In this document: positions 44,213-53,763 of the stretch, in pieces
How the letters are laid out: the number at the start of each line of letters is the position of its first letter
Position numbering within the stretch: the first letter of the stretch is position 1
NCBI RefSeq assembly: GCF_023721815.1
Contig: NZ_JAMDLI010000008.1
Coordinates: forward strand, 1,115,206-1,179,205
DNA length: 64,000 bases
Direction of reading: 5' to 3'
DNA from: Pleomorphomonas sp. JP5
GTDB taxonomy: Bacteria; Pseudomonadota; Alphaproteobacteria; Rhizobiales; Pleomorphomonadaceae
Translations under genes and position numbers: made by a program
Notes under the pieces: generated by a model
The model's database searches: none
What the model was told of the DNA's origin: nothing
The model's input: the letters and a program-made list of their open reading frames with translations, nothing else

Positions 44213-44565
44213 GCTCCCTGTTCCCCTGTCGTGGCCGCCCCTCGTCCTCGCAATCGCGACGACGCCGGGTTCTCCGGCACTTACAATCGTAGAACGACGT
44301 TAGAATCCGGCGTTCTACGCACATGGCGGTCGGCGCATTTATGCACAGCGACGGAGGCACGACAACTGGTTGCTGCCTATTTTCTGGCGCGTGGCATTTT
44401 GTCACCACACCTCGCTCGGCTCCGATTCAAATTGCGATTGCGCGGGCCGGAAAATGTCATCACAAATAAGGGGTCTGCATTTTCCGAAACACAAAGGCGT
44501 GCGTTCGGACGGGCGGGATGGACGAGGCTCCCGCCTTCGCGCGCCAGCAACGAAAGAAAGCAATC
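44213..44565. promoter_or_regulatory. Divergent promoter region of the polyamine genes
   Basis: The 353-base gap between potF and puuA carries promoters for both directions and the inverted repeat at 44288-44319. Base composition is locally more AT-rich near 44330-44480. No ORF is supported. Confidence 0.6.
44288..44319. promoter_or_regulatory. Candidate operator, CGTAGAACG-N14-CGTTCTACG
   Basis: Perfect 9-base arms at 44288-44296 and 44311-44319 lie about 75 bases from the potF start in the divergent polyamine gap. The spacing puts the two half-sites roughly two helical turns apart, as for a dimer or pair of dimers. Confidence 0.5.
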
Positions 44566-45981
44566 ATGAGTTTGATTTCGACCGAGCCCAAGGACGCGCC
44601 GAGGGTCGGCGAACGCAATCCGGAGCGTGGCGTCGAGACGCTCGCCGAGGCCAAAGTCTGGCTCAAGGAGCGAGGCATCGAGGATATCGAATGCATCACG
44701 CCGGATCTGGCCGGCGTCGCCCGCGGCAAGCTGATGCCAGCCGACAAGTTCTTTTCCTCCACCGTCATGTCGATGCCAACGTCGGTCTTCACCACCACCG
44801 TGACCGGCGAGTACCCCGAGGAAGACGACACCTTCCAGCATGACCCTTCCGATGGCGACGTGTTCCTGAAGCCGGACTTCTCGACACTGACCGCCGTGCC
44901 CTGGGCTTCGGAGCCGACGGCGCAGATCATCCATGACGCCTTTCATCGCGATGGGCGGCCGTTCGACCTCGGTCCGCGCCAGATCCTGAGACGCATCGTC
45001 GGTCTCTACGAGCGCGACGGCCTCAGGGCCGTGGTGGCGCCGGAGATCGAGTTCTATCTCGTCAAGCAGAACCTCGATCCGGACTATCCGCTGGAACCGC
45101 CGATCGGCCGCTCCGGCCGCGCCGAGGCAAGCCGGCAGTCCTATTCGATCCAGCATGTCAACGAGTTCGACGACCTGTTCGACGACATCTACGAGTTCTC
45201 CGAGAAGCAAGGCCTGGAGATCGACACGCTGATCCACGAGGAAGGCGCCGCGCAGATGGAGATCAACCTGCGCCACGGCGACCCGCTCGCCCTCGGCGAC
45301 CAGGTGTTCAGCTTCAAGCGGACCATCCGCGAGGCGGCGCTCCGGCACAACATGTACGCCACCTTCATGGCCAAACCGATGAGCCGCGAGCCGGGCTCGG
45401 CCATGCACATCCATCAGTCGGTGGTGGACGTCGAGACCGGCCGCAACATCTTTTCCGACGACGAAGGGAACCCCACGGCGGCGTTCTTCTCGTTCATCGC
45501 CGGCCTGCAGAAGTACCTGCCGGCGGTGATGTGCATCCTCGCCCCCTACGTCAACTCGTTCCGGCGGCTGACACGGGGCACGGCGGCGCCCATCAACGTT
45601 CACTGGGGCTATGACAACCGGACCGTCGGTATCCGCGTTCCCAACTCCGGCCCGGGATCGCGCCGCGTGGAAAACCGGGTGCCCTCCTCCGACGCCAACC
45701 CCTATCTCGCCATCGCGGCTTCGCTCGCCTGCGGCCATCTCGGCATGCAGCAGCGTCTCGCCCCCGAGGAGCCGATCGCAGGATCGGCTCGCGACTTGCC
45801 GTTCGGTCTGCCGCGCGGTCTTTTGGAGGCACTGGCGCTGTTCGAGGACAACAGCGATCTCCCGGACGTCTTCGGTCCTCGCTTCATGGCGACCTACCGG
45901 GCGATCAAGCAGCAGGAATACGAGACGTTCATGAACGTCATCTCCAGTTGGGAGCGCCAGCATCTCCTGCTAGCGGTGTGA
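44566..45981 (+). CDS. puuA: Glutamate-putrescine ligase (glutamine synthetase family)
   Basis: This 471-residue glutamine-synthetase-fold enzyme probably joins glutamate to putrescine, the first step of the gamma-glutamyl pathway. Typical blocks are VAPEIEFYLV, MEINLRHGDPLALGDQVFSF, GSAMHIHQSV, NNRTVGIR-like DNRTVGIRVP and VENRVPSSDANPYLAIAASL. Context supports the substrate: it diverges from potF and is followed by an aminotransferase and a PuuB-like oxidase. The ATG at 44566 is chosen; an ATG at 44518 in the same frame is possible. Confidence 0.85.
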   Translation: MSLISTEPKDAPRVGERNPERGVETLAEAKVWLKERGIEDIECITPDLAGVARGKLMPADKFFSSTVMSMPTSVFTTTVTGEYPEEDDTFQHDPSDGDVFLKPDFSTLTAVPWASEPTAQIIHDAFHRDGRPFDLGPRQILRRIVGLYERDGLRAVVAPEIEFYLVKQNLDPDYPLEPPIGRSGRAEASRQSYSIQHVNEFDDLFDDIYEFSEKQGLEIDTLIHEEGAAQMEINLRHGDPLALGDQVFSFKRTIREAALRHNMYATFMAKPMSREPGSAMHIHQSVVDVETGRNIFSDDEGNPTAAFFSFIAGLQKYLPAVMCILAPYVNSFRRLTRGTAAPINVHWGYDNRTVGIRVPNSGPGSRRVENRVPSSDANPYLAIAASLACGHLGMQQRLAPEEPIAGSARDLPFGLPRGLLEALALFEDNSDLPDVFGPRFMATYRAIKQQEYETFMNVISSWERQHLLLAV

Positions 45982-46105
45982 GAATACCGCCGGCGCCCCG
46001 AGGCCGATCACCGCGCAGACTGGCGCGAGACCGGCGGCAGAAGTGCCGGCGTTGCTTTTCCGGAGCGCCGCCGATCCGAGCGGCCGCTCGCATTCCGAGG
46101 CAATC

Positions 46106-47491
46106 ATGCTCACCCACAACACCTATCCGACCGATCACTACCGCGCGCTCGATGCCGCGCACCACCTTCACCCGTTCTCGGACACCCGCTCGCTGAATGC
46201 CGGCGGCGTGCGTGTCATCGTCAAGGGAGAAGGTGTCTGGCTGACCGACAGCGAGGGAAACCGCATCCTCGACGGCATGTCTGGCCTTTGGTGCGTCAAC
46301 ATCGGCCATGGCCGGCGGGAGATCGCCGAAGCCGTCCAGCAGCAGATGGCCGAGATTTCCTACTACAACACCTTCTTCAAGACGACGCATCCGCCGGCGG
46401 TCGACCTTGCAGCCTTGATCGCCGAAGTGACGCCCGAAGGCTTCAACCGGGTGTTCTTCTGCGGCTCCGGATCGGAAGCCAACGACACCGTTCTCAGGAT
46501 GGTGCGCACCTATTGGGCGACGCTCGGCAAGCCGGGCAAGCAGGTCCTCATCGCCCGGCGCAACGCCTATCACGGTTCGACGGTGGCCGGCGCCTCGCTC
46601 GGCGGCATGACGCCGATGCACGCGCAGGGCGGGCTGCCCATTCCCGGTATCCACCACATCGGCCAACCCTACTGGTTCGACCATGGCGGCGACCTGACGC
46701 CAGCCGAGTTCGGCCTCAAGGCCGCCCGCGAGCTCGAAGCGGCGATCGATGAAATCGGCGAGGACAAGGTGGCCGCCTTCATCGCCGAGCCGATCCAGGG
46801 CGCCGGCGGCGTCATCATCCCGCCCGACACCTACTGGCCGGAGGTCGCCCGCATCTGTCGCGAGCGCGATATCCTGTTCGTCTCCGACGAGGTGATCTGC
46901 GGCTTCGGCCGGCTCGGCACCTGGTTCGGCGCCGAACACTTCGGCATGAAGCCGGACCTGATGCCCGTCGCCAAGGGCCTGTCGTCCGGCTATCTGCCGA
47001 TCGGCGGCGTGCTGGTCTCCGACAAGGTTGCCGGCGTGATCGAGGACACCGGCGAGTTCAACCACGGATTCACCTACTCGGCCCACCCGGTTTGCGCGGC
47101 GGCGGCCATCGCCAACCTGAAGATCCTGCGCGATGAGAAGCTGGTCGAGCGCGTTCGAGACGACATCGGCCCCTATCTGCAAGAGCGCTGGCTGAAGCTG
47201 GCCGACCATCCGCTGGTCGGCGAGGCGCGGATGACCGGCCTCATGGGCGCCCTGGAGCTCGTTCCGTCCAAACCGTCGCGCAAGCGCTTTGCCGGCGACG
47301 GCAGCATCGGCCTCCGCTGCCGCGAGCATTCCTTCCGGAACGGCCTGGTCATGCGGCACGTCCACGACACCATGGTGATCGCACCGCCCTTCGTGCTCAG
47401 CCACGAGGAAGCGGACGAGTTGATCCGCCTTGCCACGCTGACGCTCGACATGACGCATGCCGACCTAAAACGCGATGGCCTGATGGGCTGA
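46106..47491 (+). CDS. spuC: Class III aminotransferase, probable putrescine-pyruvate transaminase
   Basis: The 461-residue PLP enzyme resembles SpuC, which moves the amino group of putrescine to pyruvate. The PLP lysine is K290 (PVAKGLSSGYLPIGG), and VSDEVICGFGRLGTWFG holds the cofactor-binding Asp. N-terminal HPFSDTRSLNAGG and GMSGLWCVNIGHGR fit the omega-aminotransferase subgroup. GAGG lies 6 bases before the ATG at 46106. Its presence beside puuA and puuB suggests both transaminase and gamma-glutamyl routes, or action on a pathway intermediate. Confidence 0.85.
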   Translation: MLTHNTYPTDHYRALDAAHHLHPFSDTRSLNAGGVRVIVKGEGVWLTDSEGNRILDGMSGLWCVNIGHGRREIAEAVQQQMAEISYYNTFFKTTHPPAVDLAALIAEVTPEGFNRVFFCGSGSEANDTVLRMVRTYWATLGKPGKQVLIARRNAYHGSTVAGASLGGMTPMHAQGGLPIPGIHHIGQPYWFDHGGDLTPAEFGLKAARELEAAIDEIGEDKVAAFIAEPIQGAGGVIIPPDTYWPEVARICRERDILFVSDEVICGFGRLGTWFGAEHFGMKPDLMPVAKGLSSGYLPIGGVLVSDKVAGVIEDTGEFNHGFTYSAHPVCAAAAIANLKILRDEKLVERVRDDIGPYLQERWLKLADHPLVGEARMTGLMGALELVPSKPSRKRFAGDGSIGLRCREHSFRNGLVMRHVHDTMVIAPPFVLSHEEADELIRLATLTLDMTHADLKRDGLMG

Positions 47492-47693
47492 GCCTGCACA
47501 GGGCTTGGGCGACCATAATCGCCCCTGCCCAACATTCGGATTCCGCAGCGCCCTCCGTTTCCGCTAGGGTGCGACCGACAAGACGCGGGCGACGCTGAAT
47601 CAACCGGGAGGACGGCCCCGTGGCGCAGCTTGGCCAATCTTCCACTTGCGCCCGGACGCCGATGTCCGGCGATTGACTTTGAGTCCCATCGAC

Positions 47694-48989
47694 ATGTTTT
47701 CCGCGCCGACCTTCATGCCCGCCGAGGGGAGAGCCCCACACGTCACCTCCTGGTATGCCGCCACCGCCGGAGAGATACCGACCTATCCGCTTCTGAGGGG
47801 CCACCGGCGAGCCGACGTTGCCATCATCGGCGGCGGTTACACCGGCCTTTCGGCCGCCTTGTCGCTGGCAAAAGCGGGCTACGAAGTCGTGCTGTTCGAA
47901 GCCAACAAGATCGGCTGGGGCGCCTCCGGGCGCAACGGCGGACAGATCCATCCCGGCCAGCGACAGGATCCCGACTGGTTGGCGGCGAGGGTCGGAGAAG
48001 CGGCGACACGCGACTTGCTACGGCTTGCCGACGAAGCGCGCACCCATCTCGACCGGTTGCTCTCCGAGAATGCCATCGACTGCGACTTCCGGCCGGGCCT
48101 CATCCATAGCGTTCACAAGCCGCGCTGGGTGGAGGCAGAGAAGCGCCATGTCGATCACCTCAAAAAGAAATGGGGCATCGAACGGCAGTTTCTCGACCGG
48201 GACGAGACGGCTCGTCGCATCGGCACCGACATCTACCATGCCGCCAGTTTCGACCCCCTGGGTGGCAAGCTGCACCCGCTGAAGTTCGCCCTGGGTCTGG
48301 CCAAGGCAGCCGTCGCCGCTGGCGTGACACTCTACGAAGACAGCAAGGTCACGAAAATCCGACATGCCGCCAAGCCGGTCGTCGTCACTGCCGACGGCGA
48401 AGCGATGGTCGATACCGTGATCGTGGCCGGAAACGGCTATCTCGGGGGGCTGGATGACGAGACCGACGCCTGCGTCTTGCCGATCAACAACTTCGTCGTC
48501 GCCACCGAGCCGCTCGACGATGTGCTGATCCCCGGAGAAGAGGCGGTAAGCGACAGCCGCTTCGTCGTCTACTACTGGCACCAGACACCCGATCGCCGTC
48601 TGGTGTTCGGTGGCGGCGAGACCTACAGCCATGCCTTCCCGGAGGACATCGCGGCCTTCGTCCGGCCGCATCTCGCCCGCGTCTATCCCAAGCTCGCCAA
48701 CGTGGCGATCAGCCACGCCTGGGGCGGAACGCTCGGCATCACCTTCAACCGCATGCCGTTCATCCGGCGGCCGAAGCCCAACATCTTCATCGCCGCCGGC
48801 TACTCGGGCCAAGGCGTCATGCTGGCGCCCTTCGTTGGCCACGTGATCGCCGAAGCGGTCGGCGGCGCCATGGGGCGGTTCGACGCGTTCGCCAAGGTGC
48901 CCGTGATGCCCTTCCCCGGCGGCACGCATCTTCGCTGGCCGACCCTCGTCGCCGCCATGACCTGGTTCAAGCTGCTCGACAGCATCTGA
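47694..48989 (+). CDS. puuB: FAD-dependent oxidoreductase, probable gamma-glutamylputrescine oxidase
   Basis: The 431-residue DAO-family flavoprotein has an N-terminal FAD dinucleotide fold (DVAIIGGGYTGLSAALSLAK), then GWGASGRNGGQIHPGQRQDP, and a C-terminal FAD block with FIAAGYSGQGVMLAPFVG. These are the hallmarks of the PuuB/OrdL group, which oxidises gamma-glutamylputrescine to the aldehyde. The start is uncertain: ATG codons at 47694 and 47715 are both possible and neither has a strong ribosome site. No aldehyde dehydrogenase (PuuC) or PuuD gene is seen nearby. Confidence 0.83.
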   Translation: MFSAPTFMPAEGRAPHVTSWYAATAGEIPTYPLLRGHRRADVAIIGGGYTGLSAALSLAKAGYEVVLFEANKIGWGASGRNGGQIHPGQRQDPDWLAARVGEAATRDLLRLADEARTHLDRLLSENAIDCDFRPGLIHSVHKPRWVEAEKRHVDHLKKKWGIERQFLDRDETARRIGTDIYHAASFDPLGGKLHPLKFALGLAKAAVAAGVTLYEDSKVTKIRHAAKPVVVTADGEAMVDTVIVAGNGYLGGLDDETDACVLPINNFVVATEPLDDVLIPGEEAVSDSRFVVYYWHQTPDRRLVFGGGETYSHAFPEDIAAFVRPHLARVYPKLANVAISHAWGGTLGITFNRMPFIRRPKPNIFIAAGYSGQGVMLAPFVGHVIAEAVGGAMGRFDAFAKVPVMPFPGGTHLRWPTLVAAMTWFKLLDSI

Positions 48990-49171
48990 CCGGAACGCCC
49001 CCGCGCCGGCAGGGCAGTACCAGCGCAGTTTGTCGTCTTTCAATGAAATGGCAGTGGCAGGATGTTTTTTCCGCCACCGCCTTGCTTTTTGAAAAGTTGA
49101 AGCAGGCTCTGGGCGGAGCGATCGACTATGTGTCAGTGAGGATTGCTTGCCTCGCGGATACACCAGTGCCC

Positions 49172-49462
49172 ATGCCAGAGATTCTGACTGCCAATCGACT
49201 GTCCGATGGTGACGTCGTCTATCGTGCCGCCAGTGGCACTTGGGTCGCCGACATCGACGCCGCCGAGGTGATTGACGACGCGGAGCGGCGCACCGCCGCC
49301 GAGGCCGCTGCCCTGGGCGATGTCAGCGCGTCGCTAGTGGTCGAGGTCGCGACGATCGCCGTCTCCGTGGCGGATGGGCATGTCGTACCCAAGCGGCTTC
49401 GCGAGCGCATCCGCGCCTTTGGCCCCACGGTCAAGTCCGACCACCGCCCCGTCACCGCCTGA
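49172..49462 (+). CDS. DUF2849 small protein of the sulfite reductase operon
   Basis: The 96-residue protein matches DUF2849, a small family nearly always found before sulfite reductase genes in alphaproteobacteria. Its start EILTANRLSDGDVVYRA and the pattern of alternating Ala and acidic residues support this. Function is unknown; an accessory role in sulfite reduction is inferred from context only. The ATG at 49172 fits the family start although its ribosome site is weak. cysI begins 12 bases downstream. Confidence 0.72.
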   Translation: MPEILTANRLSDGDVVYRAASGTWVADIDAAEVIDDAERRTAAEAAALGDVSASLVVEVATIAVSVADGHVVPKRLRERIRAFGPTVKSDHRPVTA

Positions 49463-49474
49463 GGAGGGAGCGCC

Positions 49475-51130
49475 ATGTATCGCTATGACGAGTTCGACGC
49501 CACCTTCGTGCGGCAGCGCGTTTCCCAGTTCGCCGATCAGGTGGAGCGCCGGCTCAAGGGCGAGATCACCGAGGACGAGTTCAAGCCGCTGCGCCTGATG
49601 AATGGCGTCTATCTCCAGCTTCATGCCTACATGCTGCGTGTCGCCATTCCCTACGGCACGCTGTCGTCAACGCAGATGCGCCGCCTCGCCCATATCGCCC
49701 GCGTCTACGACAAGGGCTACGGCCACTTCACCACCCGGCAGAACATCCAGTTCAACTGGCCCGCGTTGAAGGATGTGCCGAGCATTCTCTCCGAGTTGGC
49801 CGAAGTGGAGATGCACGCCATTCAAACGTCGGGCAACTGCATCCGCAACGTGACCGCCGACCATTTCGCCGGCGCCGCCTTCGACGAGGCCGACGATCCC
49901 CGCCCTTACGCTGAAATCCTCCGACAGTGGTCGTCGTTGCATCCGGAGTTCTCGTTCCTGCCGCGAAAGTTCAAGATCGCGGTCACTGGCGCCGGCCACG
50001 ACCGCGCGGCCATTCGCCTGCACGACATCGGCCTTGAGGTGAAGCGCGGCAAGGACGGCGGCATAGGCTTTGCCGTTTATGTCGGCGGCGGCCAGGGGCG
50101 CACCCCGATGATCGCCCGCGAACTTGCCGCCTTCGTACCGGAGGCCGACATTCTGGCCTATGTCGACGCGATCCTGCGCGTCTACAATCTGTTCGGCCGG
50201 CGCGACAACAAGTACAAGGCGCGCATCAAGATCCTGGTTCATGAAACCGGCATCGATGAACTGCGCCAACTGGTGGAAGACGAGTTCAGGCAGATCCGGG
50301 GCGGCGTCCTCGGCCTGCCCGCCGAGGAAGTTGCGCGCATTCGCGCCTATTTCGAGCCTCCGACCCTGACGACGCGATCGGGGACATCCGCCACGCTCGA
50401 GGCGGCCCGCGCCGAGAACCCGGCGCTCGACCGCTTCGCTCGGCAAAACCTCCATCGCCACAAGGCGCAGGGCCATACGTCCCTCACCATTTCGCTGAAG
50501 CCGATCGGCGGCATTCCTGGCGACGCCTCGGCCGAGCAGATGGAGGCTGTCGCCGATATCGCCGAGCGCTGGGCCTTCTCGGAAATCCGCGTCAGTCACG
50601 AGCAGAACCTCATCCTGCCGCATCTCGCGCTCGACGACGTACCTGCCGTCTACGAAGCGCTTGCCGCAGCGGGGCTGGCCACCGCCAATGCCGGCGCCAT
50701 CACCGACATCATCGCCTGCCCCGGCCTCGATTATTGCGCCCTTGCCAACGCCCGGTCGATCCCGCTCGCCTCGCAACTGTCCGAACGCTTCGGCGCGCCG
50801 GAGCGGCAGGATGAGATCGGCCCGCTATCGATCAAGATTTCCGGCTGCATCAACGCCTGTGGACACCATCACGTCGGCCACATCGGCATCCTCGGCGTCG
50901 ACCGCAAGGGCGAGGAGTTCTATCAGATCAGCCTCGGCGGCAACCCCGACGAGAGCGCCTCGATCGGCCAGATCATCGGTCCCGGCTTTTCCGCCGAGGG
51001 CGTCATCGACGCCGTCGAGACCGTGGTCGACGCCTATATCAAGCTCCGTGCCTCGCCGGACGAAACCTTCCTCGCCGCCTATCGCCGGCTTGGCGAAGCC
51101 CCATTCAAGGAGGCCCTCTATGGTGCTTGA
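49475..51130 (+). CDS. cysI: Sulfite reductase hemoprotein subunit (nitrite/sulfite reductase family)
   Basis: The 551-residue enzyme reduces sulfite to sulfide with a sirohaem coupled to a [4Fe-4S] cluster. The cluster cysteines are visible in CPGLDYCALANARS and SGCINACGHHHVGH. The N-terminal half has YGHFTTRQNIQFNW, a typical sirohaem-reductase block. GGAGGGAG precedes the ATG. It overlaps cysH by 11 bases. Nitrite as substrate cannot be excluded from sequence alone, but the cysH neighbour favours sulfite. Confidence 0.93.
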   Translation: MYRYDEFDATFVRQRVSQFADQVERRLKGEITEDEFKPLRLMNGVYLQLHAYMLRVAIPYGTLSSTQMRRLAHIARVYDKGYGHFTTRQNIQFNWPALKDVPSILSELAEVEMHAIQTSGNCIRNVTADHFAGAAFDEADDPRPYAEILRQWSSLHPEFSFLPRKFKIAVTGAGHDRAAIRLHDIGLEVKRGKDGGIGFAVYVGGGQGRTPMIARELAAFVPEADILAYVDAILRVYNLFGRRDNKYKARIKILVHETGIDELRQLVEDEFRQIRGGVLGLPAEEVARIRAYFEPPTLTTRSGTSATLEAARAENPALDRFARQNLHRHKAQGHTSLTISLKPIGGIPGDASAEQMEAVADIAERWAFSEIRVSHEQNLILPHLALDDVPAVYEALAAAGLATANAGAITDIIACPGLDYCALANARSIPLASQLSERFGAPERQDEIGPLSIKISGCINACGHHHVGHIGILGVDRKGEEFYQISLGGNPDESASIGQIIGPGFSAEGVIDAVETVVDAYIKLRASPDETFLAAYRRLGEAPFKEALYGA

Positions 51131-51872
51131 TGCGCTCGGCCTTGCCGTGGACCCCGACCAGGGGCTCGCCTCGGAGGCGCGGCTCCTGTCGGCTCGTCAT
51201 GACGGAGAAGACGCGGAGACGATCGTCGCCGCCGCGCTCGATCTCTATGCGGGCAAGATCGCGCTGGTATCGAGCTTCGGCGCCGACAGCGCCGTGCTTC
51301 TCGCCATGGTGGCCGACATCGACCGATCCCTGCCGATCGTCTTCCTCGACACGGGCAAGCTGTTTCCCGCCACCCTCTCCTATCGCGACCAGTTGGTGGA
51401 GACGCTCGGCCTGACCGGTCTTGTCATTCGGGCGCCAGACGACAACGACCTCGCCGGAGCCGATCCGGCCGGCGCTCTGTGGATGGCCGACACCGACGCC
51501 TGCTGCGATATCCGCAAGGTGAGGCCGCTTGAAGCCGCGCTCGCGCCTTATGACGCCTGGATTTCCGGCCGCAAGCGCTATCAGGCCGAGACACGGGCGA
51601 ACCTGCCGCTGTTCGAAGCCGCCAACGGCCGGATCAAAGTCAACCCGCTGCTCGGCTGGGACCGGGCACGCATAGAGGCCTACCGCGAAGCGCGCCACCT
51701 GCCACCGCATCCGCTCGTCGCCGAGGGCTATCCATCGATCGGCTGCCTGCCCTGCACCGACAAGGTAAGGCCGGGCGAGGATGAGCGGGCCGGCCGCTGG
51801 CGCGGCAAGGCCAAGACCGAATGCGGCATTCATCTCGGCCAGCCGTCGGGCGCCATCATTGCGGGGATTTGA
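51120..51872 (+). CDS. cysH: Adenylyl-sulfate (APS/PAPS) reductase
   Basis: The 250-residue reductase turns activated sulfate into sulfite. It has the paired cysteines of the [4Fe-4S] APS-reductase type: CCDIRK in the middle and GCLPCTD later, plus the catalytic ECGIHLG near the C terminus. The P-loop-like SSFGADSAVLLAMVA and the KRYQAETR block also fit. The presence of the CC/CxxC pairs argues for APS rather than PAPS. Its start lies inside the end of cysI, so the two are translationally coupled. Confidence 0.93.
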   Translation: MVLDALGLAVDPDQGLASEARLLSARHDGEDAETIVAAALDLYAGKIALVSSFGADSAVLLAMVADIDRSLPIVFLDTGKLFPATLSYRDQLVETLGLTGLVIRAPDDNDLAGADPAGALWMADTDACCDIRKVRPLEAALAPYDAWISGRKRYQAETRANLPLFEAANGRIKVNPLLGWDRARIEAYREARHLPPHPLVAEGYPSIGCLPCTDKVRPGEDERAGRWRGKAKTECGIHLGQPSGAIIAGI

Positions 51873-51875
51873 GAC

Positions 51876-52421
51876 ATGGTCGCCACCGCCATCGTGCCGC
51901 AGGGCACCGCTACCGACGGTTCGACGCCGGACGTCTATCGCGCCGGACGCTTCGAGCCCAACGACTTTGCCATCTCGGCGGAGGACACCGGAGGCGATGG
52001 CCTCATCCTGCCGCTTGCAGCCCTCCGGGCGGCTCTCGACGGGAACAGCGCCAGCAATCGCCGCCTGGGGTTGCTTTTCTCACCGGCCGATCGCTTCGAC
52101 GAGGTTCTCCCACTTCTGGAACGGATCGTCGTCGTTGCCGTGGACTTCCCAAAATTTGCAGACGGCCGTGGCTTCAGCCATGCCGCCCGCCTCGTCCGAG
52201 CAGGCTTTGCCGGCGAGATACGGGCGGTCGGCGAGGTCCTGATCGACGAGATCCCCCTCATGCGCCGTGTCGGTTTCTCGGCGTTCGAGGTCAGAAACGC
52301 TACTGCCCGTCGCTATCTTTCCGAGGGGCGTGATCCCTCGCCCGACCTCCACTATCAGCCGGGCGCCCTCAGCGAGCCCCCGGCAGGCACACGCCCCTGG
52401 CTTCGCCGTCGCGCGACCTGA
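51876..52421 (+). CDS. DUF934 protein of the sulfate assimilation operon
   Basis: The 181-residue protein belongs to DUF934, recognisable by VAVDFPKFADGRGFSHAARL and by its place after cysI and cysH. It lacks obvious catalytic motifs and has no signal peptide. An accessory role in sulfite reduction, perhaps in electron delivery, has been suggested by gene context in related bacteria, but nothing in the sequence proves it. It begins 3 bases after the cysH stop. Confidence 0.8.
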   Translation: MVATAIVPQGTATDGSTPDVYRAGRFEPNDFAISAEDTGGDGLILPLAALRAALDGNSASNRRLGLLFSPADRFDEVLPLLERIVVVAVDFPKFADGRGFSHAARLVRAGFAGEIRAVGEVLIDEIPLMRRVGFSAFEVRNATARRYLSEGRDPSPDLHYQPGALSEPPAGTRPWLRRRAT

Positions 52422-52476
52422 TACCGCCAAGCTTCCTTGTGGATTGGGACACTGGAGCCCATCTGGCCCCGCTTGT

Positions 52477-52492
52477 TACACTAGCGTACACT
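52477..52492. promoter_or_regulatory. Direct repeats TACACT spaced 10 bases, upstream of the efflux genes
   Basis: TACACT occurs at 52477-52482 and 52487-52492, one helical turn apart, about 70 bases before the adaptor gene. It may be a regulator site or part of the promoter. No regulator gene is adjacent. Confidence 0.3.
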
Positions 52493-52560
52493 TTCGCCTC
52501 TTTCGTATCTCAAGTTCTCCGGATTATCCCTTGGGCTACATTGCCGAAACGGAGCCGGAC

Positions 52561-53763
52561 ATGGCCTTCTGGAAACAATTGGTTCTTGCCCTGCTTCTGG
52601 GTCTGGCGGGAATCGTCGGTTGGGGTGCTCTCGATCCATCCGCGCGTCCTCGGTTGATGGCGGCCGGTGTTCCGCAGGCGCTGCTACCGGAATGGATCTT
52701 TCTTGCCTCATCCGAGGAGGTGGCTGCCGCAGCGCCAAAGTCCGAAGCTCCCCGACGCGACCCGGCCAGGAACGCCGCCCCCGGGCGGGCGCCGCTGGTC
52801 GTCACTGCTCCCGTCGTCATGACCGAGACCGCCGACCGCGTCAGCGCCATCGGTACCGCCGAAGCGGCGCGAACCGTCGCCATCTTCCCCCGGGTCACCG
52901 GCATGGTGACAGAGATCGCCTTTACCTCTGGAGACCGTGTGGAGGCCGGCGCCACGCTGGTCCGCCTCGATGACGACAGCGAGAGGATTGCGTTGGAACA
53001 AGCGAAGGTCGCCCTGGCGGATGCCGAGGCCAAGGCGGCTCGCAACGAAAAACTAGCCGAAACGCGGGCAATTTCCGCCGCCGAGCGCGATACCGCCCGC
53101 TTCGAGCTCTCCAAGGCGCGACTGACCCTGCAGGAGGCGGAGCTCAACCTTAGCCGCCGCACCATCGCCGCCCCGTTTTCCGGCGTCGTCGGCCTGACAT
53201 CGGTCGAAGTGGGCGACATGGTGTCGACCTCGACCGAGATCGCGACACTGGACGACCGGTCGGAAATCAAGGTCGAGTTCCGCATCCCGGAAGCTTTCGC
53301 AGCCCGCGTGGCGAGCGGTCAGCTCATCGAGGTTGCAACGCCATCACAGCCCGGCGCCCGCTTCTCGGGCAAGGTCACTGCCGTCGGCAGTCGCATCGAA
53401 GCCGACAGCCGTACGCTCGTGACGCAGGCGACAGTGGACAATCCCGACGACGTCCTTCGTCCCGGCATGTCCTTCGCCGTGACGCTCCGTTTCCCGGGCA
53501 TCCGGAAGACGGCCGTACCGGCGCCATCGGTCCAGTGGGACCGCGACGGCTCCTATGTCTGGTTGGTCGACGACGGCAAGGCGAAACGGACCGGCATCGC
53601 CATCATCGAGCGAAACGCCGATACGGTGCTGGTCAGTGGCGACCTCAAGCCCGGCGACCCGGTGGTGACCGAAGGCATTCAGTCGGTCCGGGCCGGTTCG
53701 CCCGTAAGGATCGAGGACGCGTCCGATCGGCTCGCAGGCAAGGCCCAGGAGGCCAAGCCATGA
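52561..53763 (+). CDS. RND efflux periplasmic adaptor (membrane fusion protein)
   Basis: The 400-residue protein has an N-terminal membrane anchor (about residues 8-24). A barrel-sandwich (lipoyl-like) domain is split around a helical hairpin (VKVALADAEAK-type stretch near residues 145-200), and TIAAPFSGVVGLTSVEVGDM marks its second half. It links an inner-membrane RND pump to an outer-membrane channel. GGAG lies upstream of the ATG at 52561. Its stop overlaps the pump gene by 4 bases. Confidence 0.9.
   Translation: MAFWKQLVLALLLGLAGIVGWGALDPSARPRLMAAGVPQALLPEWIFLASSEEVAAAAPKSEAPRRDPARNAAPGRAPLVVTAPVVMTETADRVSAIGTAEAARTVAIFPRVTGMVTEIAFTSGDRVEAGATLVRLDDDSERIALEQAKVALADAEAKAARNEKLAETRAISAAERDTARFELSKARLTLQEAELNLSRRTIAAPFSGVVGLTSVEVGDMVSTSTEIATLDDRSEIKVEFRIPEAFAARVASGQLIEVATPSQPGARFSGKVTAVGSRIEADSRTLVTQATVDNPDDVLRPGMSFAVTLRFPGIRKTAVPAPSVQWDRDGSYVWLVDDGKAKRTGIAIIERNADTVLVSGDLKPGDPVVTEGIQSVRAGSPVRIEDASDRLAGKAQEAKP

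Noticed and set aside
45938-47458. 506-codon minus-strand ORF opposite the aminotransferase gene
   Set aside because: The plus-strand protein has all class III aminotransferase motifs; the reverse frame has none.
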